NCBI RefSeq assembly: GCF_014295035.1
Contig: NZ_CP060404.1
Location: 1,778,001-1,842,000 of the forward strand
DNA length: 64,000 nt
Source of the DNA: Streptomyces buecherae
GTDB taxonomy: Bacteria > Actinomycetota > Actinomycetes > Streptomycetales > Streptomycetaceae
Direction: 5' to 3'
Shown: positions 1 through 9,248 of the stretch, in pieces
Position numbering within the stretch: position 1 is the first letter of the stretch
How the letters are laid out: each line of letters begins with the position of its first letter
The notes under the pieces: model-generated
Seen by the model: the letters and a program-made list of their open reading frames with translations, nothing else
Databases searched by the model: none
What the model was told of the DNA's origin: nothing
Made by a program: the position numbers and the translations under genes

Positions 1-202
1 GACCGCGGGGGCGGAGGGGCCGGCGGAGCGCGGCGTGCCGGGCGGCGGCCCGGTGCCGAGCGAACCGTACGACCCGAACGGCCCGGCCGAGCGCGCCGAG
101 CGGGCCGCGCTCACCATCCTCGCCATCCACGGCGCCGCCGGCCTGTCCGACCCCGCGCTCCGCGCCGCGCTGCGCGGCGGACGGCGCCGCACCCTGCCCT
201 GA
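1..202 (+). CDS. C-terminal end of an unidentified protein (partial, 5' end outside window)
   Basis: An open frame enters from the left edge (codons in phase with base 2) and stops with TGA at 200-202, giving about 66 residues with strong G/C bias at third codon positions. The tail reads like ...ERAALTILAIHGAAGLSDP and then ALRAAL. The HGxxxLxDPxLRAAL pattern resembles a segment I associate with TIGR04222-type membrane proteins of Streptomyces, but too little is visible to assign a family. It converges on hemQ, with two strong hairpins between them. Confidence 0.5.
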   Translation, partial: TAGAEGPAERGVPGGGPVPSEPYDPNGPAERAERAALTILAIHGAAGLSDPALRAALRGGRRRTLP

Positions 203-258
203 CCGCCGTGCCCGTAACCCGCCCGCCCGGGGCCCGCGATGCCCCCGATCCGTTCGCC

Positions 259-336
259 GGGCCCGGCCCGGACCTGCCCGGGCCGGGCCCTCGGGCGGCG
301 ACTCCAGGGCGCGGGCGCGGGCCGAAGCCCGCGCCC
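259..336. terminator. Two consecutive GC-rich hairpins between convergent genes
   Basis: Hairpin one pairs 259-271 with 278-290 (13 bp perfect, 6-nt loop). Hairpin two pairs 313-322 with 327-336 (10 bp perfect, CGAA loop). They lie between the stop of the left-edge gene and the stop of hemQ, so a bidirectional terminator is the natural reading. There is no U-tract, as usual in streptomycetes. Confidence 0.6.
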
Positions 337-378
337 GGCCGTGCCGCCGCCGCGCCACCGGCGCGCGCTCGGCGTCGA

Positions 379-1095
379 CTACGCCAGGCCGGCGACCAGT
401 TCGGCCACGGGGCGGCGACGCCCGGTGTAGAACGGCACCTCCTCGCGGACGTGCATCCGCGCCTCGGACGCCCGCAGGTGACGCATCAGGTCCACGATCC
501 GGTACAGCTCGTCCGCCTCGAAGGCCAACAGCCACTCGTAGTCGCCCAGCGAGAACGCGGGCACCGTGTTGGCGCGCACGTCGGGGAAGCCGCGCGCCAT
601 CTTGCCGTGGTCGGCGAGCATCCGGCGCCGGTCCTCGTCCGGCAGCAGGTACCAGTCGTAGGAGCGCACGAACGGGTAGACGCTGACCCACTCGCGGGGC
701 TCCTCGTCGGCGAGGAACGCGGGGATGTGCGACTTGTTGAACTCGGCGGGGCGGTGCAGCGCCATGTTCGACCACACGGGCTCAAGCGCGCGGCCGAGCC
801 GGGTGCGGCGGAAGCGGTTGTACGCGTCCTGCAGCGCCTCCGCTGTCTCCGCGTGCCACCAGATCATCAGGTCCGCGTCGGCGCGCAGCCCCGACACGTC
901 GTACGTGCCGCGCACCGTCACGTCGGCGGTGGCGAGCTGGGCGTACAGCTCCTCCACCTCTTCGGCGTAGCCACCGCGGTCAGCGGGCAGCGCGTCGCGC
1001 AGCCTGAACACCGACCACAGGGTGTAGCGGATGACCTCGTTCAGGTCCTTGGCCCGCTTGCCGGCGTTCGGCGTCTTGTCGGGAGCAGCAGTCAT
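379..1095 (-). CDS. hemQ: Coproheme decarboxylase HemQ/ChdC (chlorite dismutase family)
   Basis: This 238-residue protein has the chlorite-dismutase-like fold signature of actinobacterial HemQ: an N-terminal [15 protein letters not shown] strand, the [13 protein letters not shown] segment (Tyr140 is a plausible catalytic residue) and [11 protein letters not shown], where His163 is the likely proximal haem ligand. Known function: oxidative decarboxylation of iron-coproporphyrin to haem b in the cytoplasm, the last step of the coproporphyrin-dependent pathway. It lies 96 bp downstream of the coproporphyrinogen oxidase gene on the same strand, so the two are probably co-transcribed. HemE is encoded about 7 kb away. 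Length and start (ATG at 1095) fit the family. Confidence 0.95.
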   Translation of the reverse strand: MTAAPDKTPNAGKRAKDLNEVIRYTLWSVFRLRDALPADRGGYAEEVEELYAQLATADVTVRGTYDVSGLRADADLMIWWHAETAEALQDAYNRFRRTRLGRALEPVWSNMALHRPAEFNKSHIPAFLADEEPREWVSVYPFVRSYDWYLLPDEDRRRMLADHGKMARGFPDVRANTVPAFSLGDYEWLLAFEADELYRIVDLMRHLRASEARMHVREEVPFYTGRRRPVAELVAGLA

Positions 1096-1191
1096 CGTTC
1101 CTCTTCTCGGTCTTCACTTGCGTCCGGCAGTGCCCCGCGGCAGGGCCCGGTGCCCGCGGCGGGGCGCTGTCGCGGGCTCTGTCGGAAGTAT

Positions 1192-2616
1192 TCAGGCGGC
1201 GGCGAGCGTGGTCGCCAGGAGTTCGTCGGCCGCGGCGTGCGCGCTGGCCACGCAGGCCGGGATGCCCACGCCGTCGTAGACCGCGCCGCACACCCGCAGC
1301 CCCGGCAGCTTGGCCACCTGTTCGCGCACCCGGGCGACCCGACCGAGGTGGCCGACCGGGTACTGCGGCAGCCCCCCCGTCCAGCGCTCGACGCGGCTGG
1401 CCACGGGGCGGGCGGTCAGCCCCGTCGCGGTGCGCAGGTCGGTCAGCGACCGCTCGACCAACTCGGCGTCCTCGCGCTCCAGGTCACCCTCGTCGCCGTG
1501 CCGGCCGACGGAGGTGCGCAGCACGAACAGGTCGGGGTCCGCGTCGGCGACCCAGCCCCACTTGTTGCTGGAGAACGTGGACGCCTTGATCGTCAGGCCG
1601 TCCACGGAGGGCACCAGGAAGCCACGGCTGCCCGGGAGCGCGGCCACCTCCGCGCGCCGGAAGGCCATCGTGGCCAGCGCCACCGAGGCGTACTCGACGC
1701 CGGACAACTCGGCGGCGGCGCCCGGCGCGTCGGCGGCCAGCAGCCGGGCGGCGGCGGGCGCCGGCAGCGCGAGCAGCACGGCGTCGGCCGGGTACGCCGT
1801 GCCGTCCTCGGTGATCACGTTCCAGCCCGTACCGGTGCGCGCCAGGCGGCGTACGGGGGCGTGCGTGCGCACCTGACCGCCCCGGGCGCGTACCGCGTCG
1901 GCGACGGCCAGCGGGAGCCGCCCGATGCCGCCGTCGATACCCATGAAGACCGGGCCGGGCGGGGCGGCCTCGGCCGACCGGCGCAACAGCGCCCGCACGC
2001 CCTCGGTGAGCGAGCCGTCGGCGCGCGCCGCCTCGTAGAGCTGCGGCACGGCGGCGCGCATCGAGATCCGGTACGCGTCGCCCGCGTACACGCCGCCGAG
2101 CAGCGGCTCCACCAGCCGGTCGACGACCTCGCGGCCGAGCCGGGCGGCGATGTAGTCGCCGATGCCGACGTCGTCGCCGAGTTCGACCGGGGGCAGCGTC
2201 GCGTACTCGCGGATCCGGGCGACGCCGGCGTCGCTGAGCACGCCGGAGGCGGCGAGCGGGGCCAGGTCGCCCGGGACGCCCATCAGGTGCCCGGTGGGCA
2301 TGGGGCGCAGCGCGCCGCGCGTGTACAGGTCGGCGGCCGAGGCCGCGGGCGGGCACAGGTGGTCGCCGAGCCCCACGGCGCGGGCCAGCTCCACCGCCTC
2401 GGGGCGGCGGGCCAGCATGGACTCGGCGCCGAGGTCCACCGGAACGCCCGCGATCTCGCCCGCGTACAGCTTGCCGCCGAGCCGCCCGCTCGCCTCCAGG
2501 AGGGTGACCCGCGCGCCGCCGCCGGTGAGCCGGTGGGCGGCGGCCAGGCCCGAGATGCCGCCGCCGATGACGACCACCTGACGCACCTGGGGGGCGGGAA
2601 CGCGCGTTTCGCTCAT
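1192..2616 (-). CDS. hemY: Coproporphyrinogen III oxidase, HemY/CgoX type (FAD)
   Basis: The 474-residue flavoprotein starts with a Rossmann dinucleotide motif (VVVIGGGISGLAAAHRL, residues about 14-30) and continues with LLEASGRLGGKL and a C-terminal ...VCGAVYDGVGIPACVASAHAAADELL flavin-closing segment, the standard layout of the HemG2/HemY family. In actinobacteria with HemQ this enzyme oxidises coproporphyrinogen III to coproporphyrin III; older annotations call it protoporphyrinogen oxidase. ATG at 2616 is preceded by a GAG/GGGGG purine stretch. It is upstream of hemQ in an apparent two-gene operon and divergent from the thiolase gene. Confidence 0.93.
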   Translation of the reverse strand: MSETRVPAPQVRQVVVIGGGISGLAAAHRLTGGGARVTLLEASGRLGGKLYAGEIAGVPVDLGAESMLARRPEAVELARAVGLGDHLCPPAASAADLYTRGALRPMPTGHLMGVPGDLAPLAASGVLSDAGVARIREYATLPPVELGDDVGIGDYIAARLGREVVDRLVEPLLGGVYAGDAYRISMRAAVPQLYEAARADGSLTEGVRALLRRSAEAAPPGPVFMGIDGGIGRLPLAVADAVRARGGQVRTHAPVRRLARTGTGWNVITEDGTAYPADAVLLALPAPAAARLLAADAPGAAAELSGVEYASVALATMAFRRAEVAALPGSRGFLVPSVDGLTIKASTFSSNKWGWVADADPDLFVLRTSVGRHGDEGDLEREDAELVERSLTDLRTATGLTARPVASRVERWTGGLPQYPVGHLGRVARVREQVAKLPGLRVCGAVYDGVGIPACVASAHAAADELLATTLAAA

Positions 2617-2975
2617 ACCCCCACTCTCTCACCGCGCCCCGGCCCGGCCGTCGCACCCCCACCCCCCGGGTGGCGGCCTTCAGTGACAGCCGCGCGGGCC
2701 CCATTGACACTGCGTGCCAGGGTGCGGAGACTCGGCGCAGGGTGAGCGGCACGGGCGAGTATCCCCACCCGCCGAACGGACGATCGGTCGGTGGGTTGGG
2801 TGCTGCGCGCCGCCCGGCCGGCCGCGCGACGACGCCGGACGGCCGCGGCGCACCGGCTGAACCACCCCACCGTTCGACCGGACCGCCGCCCACCAGGGCC
2901 GCCCCGGGAACCCCGCACCGTCCTCGGCACGACCGTCATCCACCGGATCACCTTCACACGAGGGACCACCACCGC
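2617..2975. promoter_or_regulatory. Divergent promoter region hemY / thiolase with a dyad
   Basis: No gene is visible in these 359 bases between two divergent starts. The only symmetric element I see is ACGGAC-GATCG-GTCGGT at 2776-2792 (5 of 6 arm positions paired), similar in style to TetR-family operators. It lies about 185 bp upstream of the thiolase start. Its assignment is inference. Confidence 0.35.
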
Positions 2976-4166
2976 ATGAATGACCGCCTCCGCGACGTGT
3001 ACATCGTCGACGCAGTCCGCACGCCGATCGGCAAGTACGGCGGCGCGCTGTCCGGCGTACGCCCGGACGACCTCGCCGCCCATGTTCTCGGTGCGCTCGT
3101 GGAGCGCTCCCCCGCCCTCGACCCGGCCCGGATCGACGACGTGTACTTCGGCAACGCCAACGGAGCGGGCGAGGAGAACCGCAACGTGGCCCGGATGGCG
3201 GTGCTGTTGGCCGGGCTGCCGGTGTCGGTGCCGGGCGCGACCGTCAACCGGCTGTGCGCGTCCGGGCTTGAGGCCGTCGTGCAGGCGGTGCGCGCCGTGG
3301 CCGTCGGCGACGCGCGCGTGGTGATCGCGGGCGGCGTCGAGTCGATGAGCCGCGCGCCCTACGTGCTGCCCAAGCCGGACCGGCCGTTCCCGCCCGGCAA
3401 CCAGGCGCTGCTGAACACCACGCTCGGCTGGCGGATGACCAACCCGAAGATGCCGCCGCAGTGGACGATCCCGCTCGGCGAGGGCGCCGAACTCATCGCC
3501 GACCGGCACGGGATCAGCCGGCAGGCCCAGGACGCGTTCGCGCTCGCCAGCCACGACAAGGCCGCCCGGGCCTGGAAGGACGGGGCGTACGACGCGGAGG
3601 TGGTGGCCTACCCGGCGGCCTCGCTCGACCGCGACGAGACCATCCGCCAGAACACCTCGCTCGACGCGCTGGCCCGGCTGCGGCCCGCGTTCCGCGAGGG
3701 CGGCACGGTCACGGCCGGCAACTCCTCGCCGCTCAACGACGGCGCGGCGGCGCTGATGCTCTGCGACGAGGAGGGGCTGCGGGCCAGCGGGCGCGAGCCG
3801 CTGGCCCGCGTGCGGGCGACGGCGGTCACCGGCATCGAGCCCGAGCACTTCGGCCTCGGCCCGGTGCGGGCGGTGCGCCAGGTCCTGGAGCGCAGCGGCC
3901 ACACCTTCGCCGGCCTGGCCACCTTCGAGCTGAACGAGGCGTTCGCGGCCCAGGCGCTCGGCTGCCTGGCCGAGTGGCCCGATCTCGACCCGGAGATCGT
4001 CAACCCGCGCGGCGGCGCCATCGCCATCGGCCACCCCCTCGGCTGCTCCGGCGCCCGGCTGGCCGGCTCGGTGGCCCACCAACTCGCCGCCGCGGGCTCG
4101 GGCGTGGGGCTGGCCGCCCTGTGCATCGGCGTCGGCCAGGGCCAGGCCCTCGTCCTGGAGCGCTGA
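2976..4166 (+). CDS. Thiolase, PcaF-like acetyl-CoA acyltransferase
   Basis: 396 residues with all thiolase landmarks: nucleophilic Cys94 in NRLCASGLEAV, the NEAFAAQ motif, GHPLGCSGARL (general-base His) and the C-terminal CIGVGQGQAL cysteine loop. N-terminal VYIVDAVRTPIGKYGGALSGVRPDDLA is characteristic of the 3-oxoadipyl-CoA/acetoacetyl-CoA thiolase subgroup (PcaF/PaaJ-like). The reaction is thiolytic cleavage of a 3-oxoacyl-CoA to acetyl-CoA, or the reverse condensation. There are no ring-cleavage genes alongside, so the physiological substrate is open. The reading frame is open upstream, but ATG at 2976 starts the conserved N-terminus and is used here. Confidence 0.9.
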   Translation: MNDRLRDVYIVDAVRTPIGKYGGALSGVRPDDLAAHVLGALVERSPALDPARIDDVYFGNANGAGEENRNVARMAVLLAGLPVSVPGATVNRLCASGLEAVVQAVRAVAVGDARVVIAGGVESMSRAPYVLPKPDRPFPPGNQALLNTTLGWRMTNPKMPPQWTIPLGEGAELIADRHGISRQAQDAFALASHDKAARAWKDGAYDAEVVAYPAASLDRDETIRQNTSLDALARLRPAFREGGTVTAGNSSPLNDGAAALMLCDEEGLRASGREPLARVRATAVTGIEPEHFGLGPVRAVRQVLERSGHTFAGLATFELNEAFAAQALGCLAEWPDLDPEIVNPRGGAIAIGHPLGCSGARLAGSVAHQLAAAGSGVGLAALCIGVGQGQALVLER

Positions 4167-4228
4167 CGCCCGGGGCGCGGGGGACGAGCACGGTCGGGGT
4201 GGGTTCGGGCGCGGGTTGCCGGACCCGC

Positions 4229-4248
4229 CCCCGGCGCGTGTGCCGGGG
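4229..4248 (+). terminator. Hairpin downstream of the thiolase gene
   Basis: CCCCGGC (4229-4235) pairs perfectly with GCCGGGG (4242-4248) across a GCGTGT loop, 62 bp after the thiolase stop and before the lipoprotein start. It is short, so intrinsic termination is only likely. Confidence 0.4.
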
Positions 4249-4307
4249 CGCGCTAGGGTCCGCCCGCCGGGGCCACCGGGGCCCCACCGCACCGAGGGGC
4301 GAGCTAC

Positions 4308-5150
4308 ATGAACACTGGCTTACGTACGCGACACCACAGACCCAAGCGGGCGGTGATCGCCGTCGTCACCGGCACGCTGCTCTGCGCGGCGGCGACCGGC
4401 TGCGGCGAGTCGCCGTCCGCCGCCGACGACGCCCCTCGACCGGCGAGGTCCACCCCGCGCGCGAGCGCCCCGCCGGCCCCGGCCTCGCCCGCGCGGGCCG
4501 TACGCGAGGCCGCCCGCCAACTCCGACAGGTCACCTCCCTCCGCGTCACCCTGAGCGTCGAGACGCCCGGCGCGAGCATGCGCGCCAGCACGGCGGCGCT
4601 GACCTTCAAGCCGTTCAGCATGGACCGCGAGGACTTCGCTCCCGAGGAGAGCCCCGACGTGCGGGCGCGCAAGCGGATCGTCGGCGGGGTCACCTACGCG
4701 CAGGGGTCGAGCGACGGCCCCTGGGTCAGGCGGGGCGGCTCGCCGACCACCGACGGCGGCTGGGAGCAACTGGCCGACCAGGCGCTGGAGAACCCGATGG
4801 GCCCCTCGTCGCCGCCCGCGCGACTCGACGACGTACGCCGGGTGGGCACCGAACCCTTCCACGGCGCGGAGACCACCCGCTACCGGGGCACGCTGACCGT
4901 CGCCGCGCTGCGCGCCGAACTCGCCCACGTCAAGGACCCGACCCAGCGCGCACACCGCGCGCGACGCGTCGCGGAGTACGAGGCGAGGGGCGTACGCCAG
5001 TTCACGGCCGAGCTGTGGATCGACGCCGACGGCTTCGCCAGGCAGTACGTGCTCAAGGGCGCGTCGTCCGCCGGGCCGATGGAGATGGTCCTGACCTACG
5101 ACGGCATCAACTCGGGGTTCAGCATCGACCCGCCTCCGACCGGATCGTGA
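4308..5150 (+). CDS. Secreted lipoprotein, first of a tandem pair
   Basis: 280 residues. The N-terminus has a basic stretch, a hydrophobic segment and a lipobox ending at AATGC, then a Ser/Ala/Pro-rich linker, so it should be exported and lipid-anchored. The body (IVGGVTYAQG..., TRYRGTLTVAALRAEL..., FTAELWIDADGFARQYVL, YDGINSGFSIDPPP) looks like a LppX/LprG-type lipid- or ligand-binding shell, where short strands alternate with one helical insert. That fold assignment is inference. It is clearly paralogous to the next gene. No enzymatic motif is seen. It is preceded by GAGGGGCGAGCTAC, giving a usable ribosome site for ATG 4308. Confidence 0.8.
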   Translation: MNTGLRTRHHRPKRAVIAVVTGTLLCAAATGCGESPSAADDAPRPARSTPRASAPPAPASPARAVREAARQLRQVTSLRVTLSVETPGASMRASTAALTFKPFSMDREDFAPEESPDVRARKRIVGGVTYAQGSSDGPWVRRGGSPTTDGGWEQLADQALENPMGPSSPPARLDDVRRVGTEPFHGAETTRYRGTLTVAALRAELAHVKDPTQRAHRARRVAEYEARGVRQFTAELWIDADGFARQYVLKGASSAGPMEMVLTYDGINSGFSIDPPPTGS

Positions 5151-5385
5151 GCCGGTCGACTCCACGTACCGGAACGAGCGGCTAGCGGAAGGGCGGCTCG
5201 GGGACTCCGCGCGCCCCGCGTGGCCCCCCGAGCCGAGCCCGCCGACACGCCCCACCAAGCGCCCGCCTCCGCTGGGCATTTGAGCCGGGGCCGGCACCAC
5301 CACCCTCCACCACCCGTCCGTTATGCGTGCGTTAAAGTCCGCAGGTTGCGCACAAAGCGCTCCATAACGAACAGGGGTGGGATAT

Positions 5386-6360
5386 ATGGCCAATGCCTTA
5401 CGCACGCGCGAACAAAGACGGACGCGGATGATCGGCGCCGTCCTCGGCAGCCTGCTGCTGTGCGGCTGGGCGGCCGGCTGCGGCTCGCCGTCGTCCCTCG
5501 CGGACGTGCAGCGGCGGGTGGAGGCGGAACCGAGTGCGAAGCCGACAGCGCGACCAAGCCCGACGGCGGGCGCCGATCGGGCGGCGAAGACCGAGCCCAC
5601 GCGCGAGGCCACGCGGCGGACGACGGACATCAACGCGATCCGCATGCGGGTGACCACCTGGGACCGCGAGAGCGGGCACCTGTACTCCGAGATAGCGATG
5701 ACCGAGAAGCCCCGCGCGATGAGCCGGCGGATGTACATGCCGGCCCCGGGCGGAAAGCCCGTCATAGAGCTACGGGTGGTCGGGAGCACCCTCTACCTCA
5801 GGGACCCGGAGGCCGAGGCGTCGGGAGACAAGCCGTGGACCAGGGTGACCGACGCGCTGCCCCAGAAGAGAGAACGCGGTACGGATCGGGAGCAGCCGGC
5901 TGACGATCTCGCGGGGGTGGAGGACGACACGACACTCTTTCCCGACCGCCTGGACGAGGGGCGCAGGATCGGCACCGAGACCATCGACGGTGTGCGGACC
6001 ACTCACTACCGCCTGTACAGCGAAGTGAGCACCGCCGAGCTGCGCGCCAAGGCCAAGGACGAGACGCTGAGCTGGTCCCGGCGCCTGACGCTCCTGACCA
6101 CCGCGAAGAGGTACGAGGCCCAGGGGATCACGCGCTTCACCATGGACGGGTGGGTCAACGACGCCACACAGACCACCAAGCGGTTCAGGATGCGCGGCGA
6201 AACGGCCGACGGGCCCGTGGAGTCCACCGTGACCTTCCTGGACGTCGCCGAGACCTTCCGCATCGGCCCGCCCCCCGCCGACCAGGTCGAAGACGGGACC
6301 GACTGGGACTGGTCCGATCTCGCCGACGAGTTCAGGGAGTTCGGCGTCACGCTCCCCTAG
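5386..6360 (+). CDS. Secreted lipoprotein, second of a tandem pair
   Basis: 324 residues from ATG 5386, chosen because AGGGG at 5373-5377 stands 8 nt upstream; an in-frame GTG at 5377 overlaps that site. Signal segment and lipobox (WAAGC) are followed by a Lys/Ala/Pro linker. Its core matches the preceding protein in order and spacing: THYRLYSEVSTAELRAKAKD, a helical region ending RYEAQGITRFT, then DGWVNDATQTTKRFRMRG and a terminal FRIGPPP. It carries an extra acidic tail (DWDWSDLADEF). The 235 bp before it include an AT-richer stretch (tccgttatgcgtgcg), suggesting its own promoter. Role unknown; probably cell-surface ligand binding. Confidence 0.8.
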   Translation: MANALRTREQRRTRMIGAVLGSLLLCGWAAGCGSPSSLADVQRRVEAEPSAKPTARPSPTAGADRAAKTEPTREATRRTTDINAIRMRVTTWDRESGHLYSEIAMTEKPRAMSRRMYMPAPGGKPVIELRVVGSTLYLRDPEAEASGDKPWTRVTDALPQKRERGTDREQPADDLAGVEDDTTLFPDRLDEGRRIGTETIDGVRTTHYRLYSEVSTAELRAKAKDETLSWSRRLTLLTTAKRYEAQGITRFTMDGWVNDATQTTKRFRMRGETADGPVESTVTFLDVAETFRIGPPPADQVEDGTDWDWSDLADEFREFGVTLP

Positions 6361-6493
6361 CCTCGCTGCCCGCCCGGCCACGCCCGGGCGGGGCCTCCTC
6401 CACCACCCCACCCCCCACGCCACCCCAGCCCCGCACCGCAGGCCACGTACCGTGGGCCCGGCACATCCGGGAACGGCGTAAGGAGCACGCGGC

Positions 6494-7906
6494 ATGGCAG
6501 CTCGGCGGCTGGTGGTCATCGGAGGGGACGCGGCGGGGATGTCCGCCGCGTCCCAGGCACGGAGGTTCAAGGGTCCCGACGAGTTGGAGATCGTCGCCTT
6601 CGAGCGGGGGCACTTCACCTCGTACTCCGCCTGCGGCATCCCGTACTGGGTGGGCGGCAGCGTGGAGGGGCCCGACGCGTTGATCGCGCGCACGCCCGAG
6701 GAGCACCGCGAGCGCTCCATCGACCTGCGGATGCGCACCGAGGTCACCGAGATCGACCTGGACCGGCAGCGGGTGCGCACCCGCGATCTCGCGGCACCCG
6801 GTGCCACGGACGCCTGGACCGGCTTCGACGACCTGGTCATCGCGACCGGCGCGCGGCCGATCCGGCCCCCGCTGCCGGGCATCGACGCGCCGGGCGTGTA
6901 CGGGGTGCAGAACCTGGACGACGGTCAGGCGTTGCTGGACGCGCTGCGCGCCGTGGAGGGTGGCGAGCAGCCACGGGCGGTGGTCGTCGGCGCGGGGTAC
7001 ATCGGCGTGGAGATGGCCGAGGCGCTCGTACAGCGCGGCTACCGGGTGACGGTCGTGGACCAGGCCGAGCAGCCCATGTCCACGCTCGACCCCGACATGG
7101 GGCGCCTGGTGTACGAGGCGATGTGCGGCCTGGGCATCGAGACGGTGCGCGAGGCGAAGGTGACCGAGATCCGCACCGACGGTGAGGGCCGGGCGTGCGC
7201 CGTGGTCACCGACGACGCCGAGTACCCCGCCGACATCGTCGTGCTCGGCCTCGGCGTACGCCCCGAGACGACGCTGGCGCGCCGGGCGGGACTGCCGCTC
7301 GGCGAGTCCGGCGGGCTGCTGACCGACCTGTCCATGCGGGTGCGCGGGCAGGACAACGTCTGGGCGGGCGGCGACTGCGTGGAGGTGCTCGACCTGGTGT
7401 CGGGCCGCACCCGGCACATCGCGCTCGGCACCCACGCCAACAAGCACGGCCAGGTCATCGGCGCGGGCGTCGGCGGCGGCTACGCCACCTTCCCGGGCGT
7501 GGTCGGTACGGCGGTGAGCAAGGTCTGCGACCTGGAGATCGCCCGCACCGGGCTCCTCGAAGAGCAGGCGCGGTCGGTGGGGCTCCAGTTCGTCACGGCC
7601 ACCATCGAGTCCACGAGCCGCGCCGGCTACTACCCGGGGGCCCGCCCGATGACCGTGAAAATGCTCGCCGAGCGTCGTACGGGGCGGCTGCTCGGCGTCC
7701 AGATCGTCGGCCGCGAGGGCGCCGGCAAGCGGGTGGACGTCGCGGCGGTCGCGCTGACCGCGGGCATGACGGTAGAGCAGATGACCGCCCTCGACCTCGG
7801 GTACGCGCCGCCGTTCTCGCCCGTCTGGGACCCGGTCCTGGTCGCGGCCCGCAAGGCGACGGCCCAGGTGGCCCGGGACATCGAGCACGCCGCCGGCGGA
7901 CGCTGA
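6494..7906 (+). CDS. FAD/NAD-dependent oxidoreductase, CoA-disulfide-reductase-like
   Basis: 470 residues of the pyridine-nucleotide disulfide oxidoreductase class. Seen directly: an N-terminal FAD motif (VVIGGDAAGMSAASQAR), the single redox-cysteine motif SYSACGIPY (Cys47) typical of CoA-disulfide reductase/NADH oxidase/persulfide reductase, a second Rossmann motif (AVVVGAGYIGVEMAEAL), an ATGARP segment, VWAGGDCVEV and a C-terminal dimerisation domain. No rhodanese domain follows. The substrate cannot be read from sequence; streptomycetes use mycothiol, so a CoA or persulfide substrate is only analogy. It converges on hemE over a repeated hairpin. Confidence 0.85.
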   Translation: MAARRLVVIGGDAAGMSAASQARRFKGPDELEIVAFERGHFTSYSACGIPYWVGGSVEGPDALIARTPEEHRERSIDLRMRTEVTEIDLDRQRVRTRDLAAPGATDAWTGFDDLVIATGARPIRPPLPGIDAPGVYGVQNLDDGQALLDALRAVEGGEQPRAVVVGAGYIGVEMAEALVQRGYRVTVVDQAEQPMSTLDPDMGRLVYEAMCGLGIETVREAKVTEIRTDGEGRACAVVTDDAEYPADIVVLGLGVRPETTLARRAGLPLGESGGLLTDLSMRVRGQDNVWAGGDCVEVLDLVSGRTRHIALGTHANKHGQVIGAGVGGGYATFPGVVGTAVSKVCDLEIARTGLLEEQARSVGLQFVTATIESTSRAGYYPGARPMTVKMLAERRTGRLLGVQIVGREGAGKRVDVAAVALTAGMTVEQMTALDLGYAPPFSPVWDPVLVAARKATAQVARDIEHAAGGR

Positions 7907-7970
7907 CCGGCTCTCCGGATCGCTCGGCCCGGCTCGTCGCGTCCCACCGGGCGCGGCGGGTCGGGCCCGG

Positions 7971-8070
7971 CCCCCTGCGGCCGACCGGCGGCCGGCCCGG
8001 ACTGGGCCGGTCCCGGGCCGCCCCGTACGGCCGGCCGGCGGCCGGCCCGGACTGGGCCGGTCCCGGGCCG
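7971..8070. repeat. Two tandem copies of a 50-bp GC-rich hairpin unit between convergent genes
   Basis: Positions 7971-8020 and 8021-8070 are direct repeats with only three differences; the last 36 bases (7985-8020 and 8035-8070) are identical. Each copy contains CCGGCCC-GGACT-GGGCCGG (7992-8010 and 8042-8060), a 7-bp hairpin. The pair lies between the stops of the flavoprotein gene and hemE, so a duplicated bidirectional terminator is the likely role. Confidence 0.75.
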
Positions 8071-8080
8071 GAGGGAACAG

Positions 8081-9157
8081 CTAGCGGCTGGTCCGCTCGT
8101 GGACGTGGGCCACCAGGCGGGTCAGCGCGTCCGGGTCGGTGGTCGGCAGCACGCCGTGGCCCAGGTTGAACACGTGGCCCTCCAGGCCCCGCGCCGCCGC
8201 CAGCACCTCGTCCGCCGCGGCCTCGACCGCGGCGCGCGGCGCGAAGAGCACGGCGGGGTCGAGGTTGCCCTGCAACGCCTTGCCCGGGCCGACGCGGCGG
8301 CGCGCCTCGTCCAGCGGGACCCGCCAGTCGACGCCCACGACGTCCGCGCCCGCCTCGCCGAGCAGCGGCAGCAGCTCGCCGGTGCCCACGCCGAAGTGGA
8401 TGCGGGGTACGCCGAAGCCGGCGACCGCGTCGAAGACCTTGGCCGACGCGGGCATGACCGAGCGCCGGTAGTCCGCGGGGGCCAGGGCGCCCACCCAGGA
8501 GTCGAAGAGCTGCACGGCGCTGGCGCCCGCCTCGATCTGCACGGTGAGGAACGCGGCCGTGATGTCGGCGAGCCGGTCGAGCAGGTCGGCCCACAGCTCG
8601 GGGTCGCCGTACATGAGCGCCTTGGTGTGCTCGTGGTTACGGGACGGGCCGCCCTCCACGAGGTAGCTGGCGAGCGTGAACGGGGCGCCCGCGAAGCCGA
8701 TCAGCGGGGTGGTGCCCAGCTCGCCGACGAGCATCCCCATGGCCTCAGTGACGTACTTCACATCGTCGGGCGTGAGTGGCCGAAGACGTTCGAGATCCGC
8801 CCGGGAGCGGATGGGCTTCTCGACCACGGGGCCGACCCCCGGCTTGATGTCGAGGTCGATGCCGATGGCCTTCAGCGGCACCACGATGTCGCTGAAGTAG
8901 ATCGCGGCGTCCACGCCGTGCCGGCGCACCGGCTGCATGGTGATCTCCGTGACCAGGTCGGGCCGCATGCAGGACTCCAGCATGGCGGTGCCCTCGCGGA
9001 CCTTCCGGTACTCGGGCAGCGAGCGGCCCGCCTGACGCATGAACCACACCGGGGTGTGCGGCACCGGCTCCCTCCGGCAGGCCCGCAGGAACGCGGAGTC
9101 GTAGGCCGCGGTGCGGCCGGTCTGCTGCTGGCTCGTCGGCTGGGAGTTGGCGCTCAT
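8081..9157 (-). CDS. hemE: Uroporphyrinogen decarboxylase
   Basis: 358 residues. The conserved substrate-binding signature [20 protein letters not shown] is near the N-terminus (about residues 36-55) and is followed by the family blocks [43 protein letters not shown] and [11 protein letters not shown]. The enzyme converts uroporphyrinogen III to coproporphyrinogen III in the cytoplasm, upstream of HemY and HemQ encoded at the left end of the window. It is divergent from the DUF3000 gene across 91 bp. Length and termini are normal. Confidence 0.96.
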   Translation of the reverse strand: MSANSQPTSQQQTGRTAAYDSAFLRACRREPVPHTPVWFMRQAGRSLPEYRKVREGTAMLESCMRPDLVTEITMQPVRRHGVDAAIYFSDIVVPLKAIGIDLDIKPGVGPVVEKPIRSRADLERLRPLTPDDVKYVTEAMGMLVGELGTTPLIGFAGAPFTLASYLVEGGPSRNHEHTKALMYGDPELWADLLDRLADITAAFLTVQIEAGASAVQLFDSWVGALAPADYRRSVMPASAKVFDAVAGFGVPRIHFGVGTGELLPLLGEAGADVVGVDWRVPLDEARRRVGPGKALQGNLDPAVLFAPRAAVEAAADEVLAAARGLEGHVFNLGHGVLPTTDPDALTRLVAHVHERTSR

Positions 9158-9248
9158 GTCCCAAATCTTCGCACGGGCCGAACGAGTGACCCGCCCATGC
9201 GGGTGTTCCTACCCGAACAAGCTCCGTTCTCCGCCTAGTCTTCCCCGC

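Noticed and set aside
208..2745. Very long plus-strand open frame across hemQ and hemY
   Set aside because: It is antisense to two well-conserved enzymes and full of Arg/Gly/Ala/His typical of the mirror frame of high-GC genes.
2976..4166. Thiolase as part of a beta-ketoadipate operon
   Set aside because: Sequence is PcaF-like, but no pca gene is near and the upstream neighbour is divergent haem synthesis.
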